From an uncultured Bacilli bacterium (lineage in GTDB: Bacteria; Bacillota_I; Bacilli_A; RF39; UBA660): a stretch of DNA of 64,000 nt. Under the pieces are notes generated by a model. That model worked only from the letters and a program-made list of their open reading frames with translations, was not told the DNA's origin and ran no database searches. The DNA is taken from positions 1 through 64,000 of the forward strand of contig CAOOMX010000001.1 in assembly GCA_948497845.1 (NCBI GenBank), in the 5' to 3' direction. The position numbers and the translations under genes were made by a program. This document shows positions 37,151 to 45,076 of this stretch, piece after piece. How positions within the stretch are numbered: position 1 is the stretch's first letter; each line of letters opens with the position of its first letter.

Positions 37151-37663
37151 ATGAAAAAGATTTTAGTTATTTTATTTTTGATAAGTATAGGATTAATGTT
37201 TAGTGTAAAAGAAGAAGGAAAAGTTATTATTCCTACGAGTGCTATACGTTATAGAATTATTGCTAGTAGTAATGATTTTCATCATCAAGAAGAAAAACTT
37301 ATGATTCATTCAGAAATAGAACCTATCATCAATACGGTGCTTATGAATTCTTCTACAATAGATGAATCAAGAGAAAATATTAAAGAAGCAATCCCTAAAA
37401 TAGAGAATATTATTTCTAAATATAATACACCATATGATATTAACTATGGAATGAATTATTTTCCCGAAAAGGTTTATAAAGATGTTACTTATAAAGAAGG
37501 AAACTATGAATCTTTAGTTATTACTTTAGGAGATGGTTTGGGAGATAATTGGTGGTGTGTTTTATTCCCTCCCTTATGTCTTTTAGAGGCTAAAGAAACG
37601 GAATTTGAAGACGCTACATATTCTTTATATATTAAAACTGTTTTAGATAAGTTTCATTCATAA
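37151..37663 (+). CDS. spoIIR: Stage II sporulation protein R
   Basis: 170 residues from the ATG at 37151 (GTG at 37142 overlaps the binding site). Signal-type helix (about 2-18), then AIRYRIIASSNDFHHQ and NWWCVLFPPLCLLEA, the most conserved SpoIIR stretch. In Bacillus SpoIIR is exported from the forespore and triggers cleavage of pro-sigma-E in the mother cell. Bacillus also has spoIIR just after prmC. Confidence 0.9.
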   Translation: MKKILVILFLISIGLMFSVKEEGKVIIPTSAIRYRIIASSNDFHHQEEKLMIHSEIEPIINTVLMNSSTIDESRENIKEAIPKIENIISKYNTPYDINYGMNYFPEKVYKDVTYKEGNYESLVITLGDGLGDNWWCVLFPPLCLLEAKETEFEDATYSLYIKTVLDKFHS

Positions 37664-37701
37664 TTATAGTTCATGCTCATATAATTTCGTAAGGTGATGA
37701 C

Positions 37702-38235
37702 ATGAAAGAGATTGTATCCATTTTGATGATAGGTGTATCTTTATCAATGGATACTTTTTCTTTGTCTTTAAGTTTGGGTTCTTTATCTCAAAATAAAACT
37801 TTGAAAATAATTCCTTTGGTCGTAGGCCTTTTTCACTTTTTTATGCCTATTTTAGGTAATTTAATAGGACAAAAATTAGTTGTTGTTTTTAGTTTGACAA
37901 GCCATATATTATTAGGTTTTATTCTCATTGCTTTGGCGATTAATCTTGCCATCCATTATTTTAAGGATGAAGATGTTCATATAAATCTATCTTTTTTAGG
38001 TATTATCCTCTTTGCTTTAAGTGTAAGTTTTGATAGCTTTACAGTAGGTATGGGGCTTCGTGCTATAACTGAAAAAATTGATGTTGCTAGTGCCATTTTT
38101 GCTTTGTGTAGTGCTAGTTTTACATATTTAGGTATTTTGATTGGACGTTATAGTAGTCAGTTTTTAGGCAAATATGCTAGTCTTATTGGTATAATTGTAT
38201 TATTATGTTTAGGTGTATACCATTTGTTTGTTTAA
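37702..38235 (+). CDS. MntP-type manganese efflux pump (DUF204)
   Basis: 177 residues with six predicted membrane helices in two repeats. Each repeat has an Asp-containing signature: LSMDTFSLSLSLG (about 13-25) and VSFDSFTVGMG (about 108-118). These agree with MntP. The Bacillus homolog YwlD lies near spoIIR too. Confidence 0.8.
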   Translation: MKEIVSILMIGVSLSMDTFSLSLSLGSLSQNKTLKIIPLVVGLFHFFMPILGNLIGQKLVVVFSLTSHILLGFILIALAINLAIHYFKDEDVHINLSFLGIILFALSVSFDSFTVGMGLRAITEKIDVASAIFALCSASFTYLGILIGRYSSQFLGKYASLIGIIVLLCLGVYHLFV

Positions 38236-38296
38236 ATTGACAAAAAGACTTTTAGGTTTTATAGTTAATTAGATATTTCATGAAAGTTGGTGGGTT

Positions 38297-39550
38297 ATGA
38301 AAAAAATACTAATCGAAGGAAATCATTTGCTTTCTGGTACAATTAAAATCGGAGGAGTGAAAAATAGTGCTGTTGCATTACTTCCTACTGCTATTATGGC
38401 CAAAGGTGTTGTTGAAATTGCTAATGTTCCTAATATTTCAGATAAGGATGCTATATTGGATATTTTAAAAAAGTTAAATGTTAATGTTACAAATCAAGAT
38501 AGTTATTTTAGAATTGATGCTACAGATATTAAAAATACTGTTATTCCTGAAGAGCTAAGTAAAAAATTAAGAGCTTCGTATTATTTTATGGGAGCTTTAT
38601 TAGGGCGTTTTAAATACGCGGAGATTTATTTACCAGGAGGATGTAATATTGGTGCTCGACCTATTGATTTACATTTAAAAGGTTTTGAAGCAATGGGCGT
38701 TGATATTATTAAAGAAAATGATAAGTATATTTTAACCGCTGAACATTTACATGGAGCAGATATTCATCTTGATTTTGCAAGTGTTGGTGCAACTGTTAAT
38801 ATTTTACTTGCTGCTACTTTGGCAGAAGGAAAAACTGTTATTCATAACGCTGCTAAAGAAGTTGAGATTATTAATATTGCTGATCTTTTAAACCGAATGG
38901 GAGGCAAGATTACAGGAGCAGGGACAGATACCATAGTTATTATAGGGGTAGAATCTTTACATGGTGCTAAAATAGATGTTATACCAGATAGAATTGAAGC
39001 AGGTACTTATATTATAATGGGAGCTTTGCTTGGAGATGGTTTAATTATTGAAGGTGTTGTTTTTGAACATTTAAAAAGTTTATTAGAAAAGTTGGAATTA
39101 ATGGGTGTAGATTTTACTATTGATAAGGATAAAATTACTCTGAATAAAAGTGCGTCTTTACGTTCTATTGATGTTGTTACAGAAGTCTATCCAGGTTTCC
39201 CAACAGATTTAGGTCAGCCAATGTCTGTTTTGTTAACACAGGCTAGTGGTGTCTCTCATATAAAAGAAACTATTTTTGAAAATAGAATGGCTCATACAAA
39301 ATATTTAAATATTATGGGGGCAAGAATTGATGCGTCATTAACAGAGGCTACTATTACAGGGCCAAACGCTTTGCGTGGTGAAAAAATAGTAGCAACAGAT
39401 TTACGTAGTGGAGCGGCTTTGGTAACAGCTGGTTTAATAGCGAGTGGTGTTACAGAGATATATGATGTTGATTATATTTTAAGGGGATATGAAAGAATTA
39501 TTAATAAATTATCTGATGTAGGTGCTAAGATAGAAATTGTTGAAATATAA
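38297..39550 (+). CDS. murA: UDP-N-acetylglucosamine 1-carboxyvinyltransferase
   Basis: 417 residues. Lys22 in GGVKNSAV and the fosfomycin-target Cys116 in PGGCNIGARPIDLH are both present. It makes the first committed peptidoglycan precursor from UDP-GlcNAc and PEP in the cytoplasm. Confidence 0.95.
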   Translation: MKKILIEGNHLLSGTIKIGGVKNSAVALLPTAIMAKGVVEIANVPNISDKDAILDILKKLNVNVTNQDSYFRIDATDIKNTVIPEELSKKLRASYYFMGALLGRFKYAEIYLPGGCNIGARPIDLHLKGFEAMGVDIIKENDKYILTAEHLHGADIHLDFASVGATVNILLAATLAEGKTVIHNAAKEVEIINIADLLNRMGGKITGAGTDTIVIIGVESLHGAKIDVIPDRIEAGTYIIMGALLGDGLIIEGVVFEHLKSLLEKLELMGVDFTIDKDKITLNKSASLRSIDVVTEVYPGFPTDLGQPMSVLLTQASGVSHIKETIFENRMAHTKYLNIMGARIDASLTEATITGPNALRGEKIVATDLRSGAALVTAGLIASGVTEIYDVDYILRGYERIINKLSDVGAKIEIVEI

Positions 39551-39552
39551 TT

Positions 39553-39577
39553 GTAGAGAAAAGGTCTCTACTTTTTT
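39553..39577 (+). terminator. Intrinsic terminator after murA
   Basis: GTAGAGA / TCTCTAC stem with a five-base loop, then six T. Confidence 0.88.
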
Positions 39578-39591
39578 ATTGGAGGTAGGTT

Positions 39592-40290
39592 ATGAAGCTG
39601 AAATATAAAATATTTATTATTGTATTTATAGGAACTATATTTACTATTTTTATTAGTTCTAAGACTATGGATCAAAAAGTAACAGTTGTTGCTATAGGAG
39701 ATGGTTTATCTCTTGGAATGACTTCTTATGATATGGTAGGAGTTAGTTACAATGATTATTTAACAGATGATTTAGAAAAAAAAGATGTTTTGCAAAATTT
39801 TAATAATGAATACTCTATTGAACATCAAACCATTGAAGAATTATATATGGCACTTGATAAAAATGAAAAAGGACACAAAACCAGTGTTGCTATTAAACAA
39901 ACGCTAGCTAAAGCAGAAGTTATCACCCTTGGCATAGGTATGGATGAATTTGTTGATTATTCTATTAAAAATAAATTAAATGATGAGCAAATAGAAAAGT
40001 TCTTACAATATTTTAATGCTGTTTTAAAAAATATACGATCATTTTATGATAAGGAATTAATTGTTATAAGTCTATATCCGATATATGGATTAGATAAAAA
40101 TACTATTTTTAGTATAAATCAAAGAATTTTAGAAATTACACATCAGAATAAAGCTAAATTTTTAGATATTACGGCATTGTCTTTAAATCCTGAATATTAT
40201 GCGGATGGTACAAGTTATTACATGAACTATAAAGGGCATCTTGCAATATATAAACAACTTATTAAATTACTTCCGTTAAATCTAATATAA
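39592..40290 (+). CDS. Secreted SGNH/GDSL-like protein with a substituted nucleophile
   Basis: 232 residues. An N-terminal hydrophobic segment (about 6-24) suggests export or membrane anchoring. The fold is SGNH-like: block I VVAIGDGLSLGM, block III ITLGIGMDEF, and block V ADGTSYYMNYKGHLAIYKQ with the His. The catalytic Ser of GDSL is Gly here (GDGL), although a Ser stands two positions later. It may be inactive or use a shifted residue. GGAGG precedes the ATG. Confidence 0.65.
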   Translation: MKLKYKIFIIVFIGTIFTIFISSKTMDQKVTVVAIGDGLSLGMTSYDMVGVSYNDYLTDDLEKKDVLQNFNNEYSIEHQTIEELYMALDKNEKGHKTSVAIKQTLAKAEVITLGIGMDEFVDYSIKNKLNDEQIEKFLQYFNAVLKNIRSFYDKELIVISLYPIYGLDKNTIFSINQRILEITHQNKAKFLDITALSLNPEYYADGTSYYMNYKGHLAIYKQLIKLLPLNLI

Positions 40291-40317
40291 AAGTTTTAGA
40301 AAATGTATAATTAAGGC

Positions 40318-40346
40318 TTGATACTTGTTTGGGAATATATTATAAT
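40318..40346 (+). promoter_or_regulatory. Promoter of rpmE
   Basis: -35 TTGATA (40318-40323), 17-base spacer, -10 TATAAT (40341-40346). The leader that follows has a small hairpin ATACTA/TAGTAT before the ribosome binding site, which could be an L31 autoregulatory element (weak support). Confidence 0.85.
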
Positions 40347-40403
40347 ACATAAGACATGAGAAATACTATGCTATGATTTGTAGTATGGCGGAAGGAGAGA
40401 AAT

Positions 40404-40616
40404 ATGAAAGCAAATATTCATCCAGAAATGAAAGAAACGACAGTTACTTGTGCTTGTGGAGCTACTTTTAAAACTATGTCTACAAAAGAAAAAATCGATG
40501 TAGAAATTTGTAGCGAATGTCATCCAGTTTATACAGGTCAACAAGGAAAAGTAATGAAGACTGGTAATATTGAAAAATTCAATAAGAAATTTGGATTAAA
40601 TCAAGAACAAAAGTAG
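40404..40616 (+). CDS. rpmE: Ribosomal protein L31 (zinc type)
   Basis: 70 residues. It has the zinc ligands CAC (about 16-18) and CSEC (about 36-39), then [10 protein letters not shown] and a FNKKFG tail. It is the C-plus form, distinct from the zinc-free YtiA type. GAAGGAGAG precedes the ATG. Confidence 0.96.
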   Translation: MKANIHPEMKETTVTCACGATFKTMSTKEKIDVEICSECHPVYTGQQGKVMKTGNIEKFNKKFGLNQEQK

Positions 40617-40659
40617 AAATATTTTTGTTTTTTTCAAGCCTTCTTTTTTATAAAAAAAT

Positions 40660-41136
40660 ATGGTATATTATAAAGATAGGGAGAGGATTATTATAAAAAT
40701 TTTTATTGGAGCAGATCATAGAGGGGCTAAATATAAAGAAGAAATAATAGATTATCTAATGGCATCTGAGCAGGAAGTTATTGATACTGGATTAGAGAAT
40801 AATCCTGTTGATGATCATTTAGATTTCGCTGTAATAGTATGTGAAAATGTTTTGAAAAATCCAGGTAGTGTTGGATTGCTTTTTTGTAGTACAGGAATTG
40901 GTATGTCAATAGATGCTAATAAAATAAAGGGTATTTATTGTGCTAAAGTAGATGATAAAGATGATGCTTTTTATGCAAAGAATCATAATGATGCTAATGT
41001 GTTAGCTTTTGGAGTTAAACATGATATTGAGAGTATTAAAGAAATGATAGATACTTTTTTAGTTACTAAGGGACCTAATGAAGAGAAATATTTAAGAAGA
41101 ATAGAGAAAGTAAAACAATTGGAGAATAAGGCATAA
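40660..41136 (+). CDS. rpiB: Ribose-5-phosphate isomerase B-like protein
   Basis: The RpiB fold begins at IFIGADHRGAKYK and contains GLLFCSTGIGMSI (active-site Cys) and NDANVLAFG. It interconverts ribose 5-phosphate and ribulose 5-phosphate. The start is unclear. The only upstream ATG (40660) overlaps an apparent -10 (TATATT/TATTAT). A strong binding site AGGGAGAGG stands 6 bases before an ATA codon (40693), right where RpiB proteins normally start. An ATA or ATT start is therefore possible. Whole length about 148-158 residues. Confidence 0.8.
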   Translation: MVYYKDRERIIIKIFIGADHRGAKYKEEIIDYLMASEQEVIDTGLENNPVDDHLDFAVIVCENVLKNPGSVGLLFCSTGIGMSIDANKIKGIYCAKVDDKDDAFYAKNHNDANVLAFGVKHDIESIKEMIDTFLVTKGPNEEKYLRRIEKVKQLENKA

Positions 41137-41137
41137 A

Positions 41138-41335
41138 ATGGATTATACAGTCATATTATATATTGTCTTTACCTTTTTAGCGGCGTTTGGTATATCAGGA
41201 ATTAATTTTAATGGTATTATTAAGAAAGGAAAAGAAAGAGAAGCAAAAGTACTAGTAATGATGTTAAGTTTTGCTTTGGGATATTTAGTTACAAAGTTTG
41301 TGATTGCTTTTTTAGATTTAACAGCAATTATTTAA
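41138..41335 (+). CDS. DUF1146 (YwzB-like) small membrane protein
   Basis: 65 residues with two membrane helices (about 5-25 and 38-60). The linker ISGINFNGIIKKGKEREAKVL and the ALGYLVTKF end resemble YwzB of Bacillus, which lies in the same murA-spoIID neighbourhood. Function unknown. It overlaps nothing and starts 1 base after rpiB. Confidence 0.7.
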   Translation: MDYTVILYIVFTFLAAFGISGINFNGIIKKGKEREAKVLVMMLSFALGYLVTKFVIAFLDLTAII

Positions 41336-41346
41336 ATGGAGGATAC

Positions 41347-42252
41347 ATGAAAAATAAATATTTGTTTTTGATGGTAGTTCTTTTAATGATTATAGCTTTA
41401 TGGAGTAGTAAAAAAAATACTACTCCTTTTTTAGAGGAAGAAAAAGATGATAGGATAAGTGTTTATGATCAAGAGGAAGACCGTATAGAACAAGTTCTGT
41501 TAGAAGAATATATTCTTGGTGTGGTTGCAGCAGAAATGCCAGCATCTTTTCATGAGGAGGCGTTAAAAGCGCAAGCTATTGCTGCTAGAAGTTATGCTGT
41601 TTATAAAATGGAGCATGCAACAAAGGATTATCATATAATAGCAGATATTTCTAATCAAGCTTATATTAATCAAGAGCAAATGAAAGATAAGTGGAAAGAT
41701 GAGTATTCTTTTTATTATGGAAAAGTAAAAAAGGCTGTAGAGGATACAAAGGGTTTAGTTATGACTTATAATGATGAAGTGATAGAAGCTTTTTATTTTG
41801 CGATGAGTAATGGAAGTACAGAAGACTCCTTGCTCGTCTTTGGTTCTTCTAAAGATTATTTAGCAGTCGTTGATTCTTCATGGGATAAGGATGTTAATAA
41901 CTTTATAGTTACCAACAAAATTTCTAAACAATCTTTTTGTGAAAAATTAAATATAGTTTGTGATGGGATTAAAGTGGATAATATAAATAAGTCTTCTAGT
42001 GGAAGAGTTAATACGATTAGAATTAATGATAAAACATTTAAAGGAACGGAAGTACGTAAATTATTAGATTTACGTTCAACTGATTTTGAAATTAATATTA
42101 GTGAGAAAATAGAGATTACTACAAAAGGTTATGGCCATGGCGTGGGAATGAGCCAGTATGGTGCTAATATGATGGCTAAAAATGGGAAAAATCATGAAGA
42201 GATTCTGCACCATTATTATCAAAATATTGAAATTGTAGATAAAAATGTATAA
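41347..42252 (+). CDS. spoIID: Stage II sporulation protein D
   Basis: 301 residues. Signal anchor about 4-20. Catalytic Glu63 lies in LGVVAAEMPASFHEEALKAQ, followed by AARSYAVYK, and the C-terminal GYGHGVGMSQYGA is diagnostic. SpoIID is a lytic transglycosylase that acts with SpoIIP and SpoIIM to drive forespore engulfment. Confidence 0.94.
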   Translation: MKNKYLFLMVVLLMIIALWSSKKNTTPFLEEEKDDRISVYDQEEDRIEQVLLEEYILGVVAAEMPASFHEEALKAQAIAARSYAVYKMEHATKDYHIIADISNQAYINQEQMKDKWKDEYSFYYGKVKKAVEDTKGLVMTYNDEVIEAFYFAMSNGSTEDSLLVFGSSKDYLAVVDSSWDKDVNNFIVTNKISKQSFCEKLNIVCDGIKVDNINKSSSGRVNTIRINDKTFKGTEVRKLLDLRSTDFEINISEKIEITTKGYGHGVGMSQYGANMMAKNGKNHEEILHHYYQNIEIVDKNV

Positions 42253-42294
42253 AACATAATAATTCGCTCCATACTTTAAGTAGGACGGTGAATT

Positions 42295-42942
42295 ATGAAG
42301 AAAAGAAAATTAAAAGGATTTGTTCTTCCAACCATTTATGTTTTGGTAATGGCTTTAGTATTTGTTAGTATTTCCATTTTAGGTAGTAGTTTAGAGGTTA
42401 GTTCTTATGATCATTTATCAGTGAGCGCTTTAAAAAAAGATAGTAAACCAGTGATATCTACAGATCAAGATAAAGAAACTAATAATGTTGAAGTAAAAAT
42501 TGTTAAACCTTTTACTAATGAAAAAGTAAGTGTTAGTAAATCTTACTATGATATGCAAGATGATGAAACACGTCAGCAACAATCATTAGTTTATTATGAA
42601 AATACATATTTACAAAATAGTGGAGTCTTATATTCGGCTGATGAAGCATTTGAAATTAATACTGTTATGGATGGAACTGTAACAAAGGTTAGTGAAGATG
42701 AAATATTAGGGAAAGTTGTGGAAATTACCCATAATACGAATTTAAAAACAGTATACTATAGTTTAAGTGAAATAAATGTTAAAAAAGATGATTTTGTAAC
42801 AGGTGGTACTGTAATTGGAAAAAGTGGAGATAATAATTTAGCAAATGAAAAGGAAAATTGTTTATTGTTTGAAGTATATTATAATGGTTCAACTTTAGAT
42901 CCTATAGATTTTTATAGTATGAATATTAATGATTTACAATAA
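42295..42942 (+). CDS. spoIIQ: Stage II sporulation protein Q (degenerate LytM domain)
   Basis: 215 residues. One membrane helix (about 10-30), then a LytM/M23-like fold (about 120-210) with VMDGTVTKVSEDEILGKVVEI. The metal ligands of active LytM enzymes are absent: the HxH strand is LLFEV. This matches Bacillus SpoIIQ, which is also non-catalytic and pairs with SpoIIIAH across the septum. Identity is helped by the spoIID-spoIIQ-spoIIID order. Confidence 0.85.
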   Translation: MKKRKLKGFVLPTIYVLVMALVFVSISILGSSLEVSSYDHLSVSALKKDSKPVISTDQDKETNNVEVKIVKPFTNEKVSVSKSYYDMQDDETRQQQSLVYYENTYLQNSGVLYSADEAFEINTVMDGTVTKVSEDEILGKVVEITHNTNLKTVYYSLSEINVKKDDFVTGGTVIGKSGDNNLANEKENCLLFEVYYNGSTLDPIDFYSMNINDLQ

Positions 42943-42955
42943 ATACATAAAAATA

Positions 42956-42983
42956 CCTCTTAATAATAAAATTTATTAAGGGG
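42956..42983 (+). promoter_or_regulatory. Hairpin covering the spoIIID ribosome binding site
   Basis: CCTCTTAATAA (42956-42966) pairs with TTATTAAGGGG (42973-42983) around a six-base loop, with one G-U pair. The 3-prime arm contains AAGGGG, the likely binding site for spoIIID (ATG at 42995). No T run follows, so it reads as a translation-control element rather than a terminator. Confidence 0.55.
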
Positions 42984-42994
42984 TTGTTTAATAA

Positions 42995-43258
42995 ATGGAT
43001 TTAAATATAAAAAGAAGAGTTTTAGAAGAAGCAAATAGTATTATAAAAACGAAGATGACTATAAGAGAATTATCGAAATATTTTAAAGTAAGTAAAAGTA
43101 CTGTACATAAAGATTTAAGTGAAAGATTAAAAAAAGTAGATGAAGAATTGTATGAACAAGTAGAAGTTATTTTAAAAACTCATTTTGATGAAAGGCATAT
43201 AAGAGGGGGAGAAATGACTAGATTGCTTTATAGAAAGAAAAGGGAAGATAATGGATAA
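42995..43258 (+). CDS. spoIIID: Stage III sporulation regulator SpoIIID
   Basis: 87 residues. Helix-turn-helix MTIRELSKYFKVSKSTVHKDLSERL (written here as positions 22-46; key residues SKSTVHKD) and the C-terminal ERHIRGGEMTRLLYR that is typical of the family. In Bacillus it is a mother-cell transcription factor under sigma-E. Overlaps the next gene by 8 bases. Confidence 0.93.
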   Translation: MDLNIKRRVLEEANSIIKTKMTIRELSKYFKVSKSTVHKDLSERLKKVDEELYEQVEVILKTHFDERHIRGGEMTRLLYRKKREDNG

Positions 43259-43853
43259 AAATATTGTGTATTTAACAGATGAATATTTATATCTTTATAA
43301 CAAAAAGAAAGATAATATATATAAAGTGGCTATGCCTAAAAATGTTATTATTAATGGGTATGTAGCTAATATTAATAAGTTTATAACTAAATATAGTTCT
43401 ATATTAAAAGAATATAATTTGAATAATGGTTTAATTGGGGAAAAAATAAGAATCATTGTTCATCCTAAGTATACTCCTGCTGATATAACTCTTTTAAAAA
43501 GTATTTTTGAGAAATTTAATTATCGTAAAATAACGATTGAAAATGAAGTTAAATATTATAAAATGGAAGAAAAAAAGGCTTGGATTCATGTCAATAACGC
43601 ATATTTATTATTAACTTTTTTTAATGAATATCATCGTATTGAAAATATTTTAGTTGAAAAGAACTTCTTTAACTCGAAAGAAGAAGTATTTCAATATATA
43701 AAATCTAAAATTAAGGATAAAGATCTATATTTAATTGGTGATGGACCTTTATTAGATGAATTTTATGAATGTTTTGAAGAAAAGTTTGGAAATAAAACTT
43801 ATACTTTTCATGATAGTGAAAACTATCTATTCTCTTGTCTAAAGAATTTGTAA
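43251..43853 (+). CDS. Degenerate MreB/Mbl-like actin-fold protein
   Basis: 200 residues, compared with about 335 for MreB/Mbl. Segments align in order with MreB: NVIINGYVANINKFITKY with DGVIADYETTATMMKYY; IRIIVHPKYTPADITLLKSI with VMVCVPSGITAVEERAVID; FNYRKITIENEVKYY with AGARDAYPIEEPFAA; LYLIGDGPLLDEFYECFEE with IVLTGGGALLRNLDKVISE. The nucleotide loops are gone: DLGTAN is absent and DIGGGTTE is replaced by HVNNAYLL. Subdomain IIB is largely deleted. It occupies the position of mbl right after spoIIID. Comparison is from memory; polymerisation or ATP use is unlikely. Confidence 0.6.
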   Translation: MDKNIVYLTDEYLYLYNKKKDNIYKVAMPKNVIINGYVANINKFITKYSSILKEYNLNNGLIGEKIRIIVHPKYTPADITLLKSIFEKFNYRKITIENEVKYYKMEEKKAWIHVNNAYLLLTFFNEYHRIENILVEKNFFNSKEEVFQYIKSKIKDKDLYLIGDGPLLDEFYECFEEKFGNKTYTFHDSENYLFSCLKNL

Positions 43854-43888
43854 AGTACGTAGATTGTTATTTCAAATTCTTTTTTTCA

Positions 43889-43897
43889 TGTTATAAT
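43889..43897 (+). promoter_or_regulatory. Extended -10 promoter of the LytTR gene
   Basis: TGTTATAAT with TATAAT at 43892-43897, 14 bases before the ATG at 43911. This gives a very short leader. Confidence 0.65.
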
Positions 43898-43910
43898 CAA
43901 AGAGTGGCTT

Positions 43911-44630
43911 ATGATAAAAATAATATTAATTGGATGTGAAGGTCAATATTATGCAGTTATAAAAAGTGTTGTTTCGCAATTGGATTTTTTGTTCGAGAGT
44001 GATTTGAAATTTGCTAGGTATGAAAATGAACAAAAAGAATTGAAAGAAGAAATACTTAATTGTGAACATAAGAAAGTTTATCTTATACATGTAGGGATAG
44101 AAAATCAAGATACTCTTTTTAAGTGGGTTAAATTTATTAGAGATAATGATTGGAATAGTGAGATTATATTACTTAAAGAAGAAGCAGTACATTTAAATAA
44201 AAGTTGGCAAAAAGTATGTAGGATATTTACTGTAATTGATATTAATGTGGATTTTGGTAAAGTATTGAGAAACGATTTGAAAATGATTTTAGATCATTTG
44301 TGTGAGGAAAAGACTTTTCGTTATAAAAATAGAGATATGAATTTAAGTATTTATTTTGGTAGAATTCTTTATATTTATAGAGATACAAAGGATAGGAAAG
44401 TTGTTATAGTAACAGATACTAATACTTATACTTTAAATATTGGTCTGAAGGATACTTTTTGTTTGTTGGATGAAAGATTTAGACAAGTGCATAGAGCTTG
44501 TGTTGTAAATGCTATGAGAGCAGAAAAGTTTGATTGGAATAAAAATAGTTTTACTTTAGATAATGGTAGAGAAATAGATATGTTAAGTAAACACTATAAA
44601 GATAATATTAGTGATTTTATTGATTTTTAA
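43911..44630 (+). CDS. LytTR-domain regulator with a degenerate receiver
   Basis: 239 residues. The C-terminal LytTR DNA-binding domain is about 135-239 (YFGRILYIYRDTKDRKVVIVT; FRQVHRACVVNAMRAEKFDW). The N-terminal 120 residues look like a receiver domain, but the strand that should carry the phosphorylated Asp reads VYLIHVGIEN, with His-Val in place of the usual Asp. Phosphorylation is therefore unlikely and no histidine kinase gene is adjacent. Little binding-site sequence precedes the start. Confidence 0.75.
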   Translation: MIKIILIGCEGQYYAVIKSVVSQLDFLFESDLKFARYENEQKELKEEILNCEHKKVYLIHVGIENQDTLFKWVKFIRDNDWNSEIILLKEEAVHLNKSWQKVCRIFTVIDINVDFGKVLRNDLKMILDHLCEEKTFRYKNRDMNLSIYFGRILYIYRDTKDRKVVIVTDTNTYTLNIGLKDTFCLLDERFRQVHRACVVNAMRAEKFDWNKNSFTLDNGREIDMLSKHYKDNISDFIDF

Positions 44631-44647
44631 AAAAGTATAAATGTATA

Positions 44648-44680
44648 AAAATTGTTGATGATGAAAAAACAATTTTTTTT
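44648..44680 (+). terminator. Intrinsic terminator after the LytTR gene
   Basis: AAAATTGTT / AACAATTTT stem, then a run of T. Confidence 0.8.
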
Positions 44681-44710
44681 GTACACAAAAGGAAAGGTTT
44701 TAAACATAAA

Positions 44711-44840
44711 TTGAAAAATGATTTCTTTTTTGTAGTAGACTTATTCTCGGACGTCGCCAAAGCAGTATGGACGGACATAACTTGATGCGCAGACAAGTTT
44801 TTGAAGTGAGAGTTTATTTTGAGAAGGGTAGGTGTTAAGT
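44711..44840 (+). promoter_or_regulatory. Promoter and structured leader of the cold-shock gene
   Basis: -35 TTGAAA (44711-44716), 16-base spacer, TAGTAG (44733-44738), then a leader of about 95 nt. The segment 44748-44802 is near 50% G+C, well above the surroundings. It contains AACTTG / CAAGTT (44779-44784 and 44794-44799) around an ATGCGCAGA loop. TTCTC (44742-44746) can pair with GAGAA (44821-44825) next to the binding site. A conserved leader RNA or thermosensor is possible. No known family recognised. Confidence 0.5.
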
Positions 44841-45056
44841 GTGTACGGCAAAGTAAAATGGTTCAACAATGAAAAAGGTTACGGATTTATTCAATATGAC
44901 CAATTATCAGATATATTTGTCCATTATTCTGCTATTGTAAAAGATGGTTTCAAGACGCTTAGTGAAGGTAGTACTGTAAGCTTTAAATTAGTAGAAACTT
45001 CTAAAGGATTGCAAGCAGTTGATGTTGTTGAAGAACAAATGACTACTATTCAGTAG
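44841..45056 (+). CDS. Cold-shock protein (Csp family)
   Basis: 71 residues from GTG 44841, which has AGGTG 6 bases upstream; GTG at 44832 is an alternative. It begins YGKVKWFNNEKGYGFI and has DIFVHYSAI, the RNP1 and RNP2 motifs of nucleic-acid-binding cold-shock proteins. The gene is bounded by a structured leader and a terminator, so it is probably a single-gene unit. Confidence 0.93.
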   Translation: MYGKVKWFNNEKGYGFIQYDQLSDIFVHYSAIVKDGFKTLSEGSTVSFKLVETSKGLQAVDVVEEQMTTIQ

Positions 45057-45063
45057 TTTTTTT
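45042..45063 (+). terminator. Intrinsic terminator of the cold-shock gene
   Basis: ACTACT-ATTC-AGTAGT hairpin overlapping the stop codon, then seven T. Confidence 0.85.
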
Positions 45064-45076
45064 CTTTGGAATTTGC

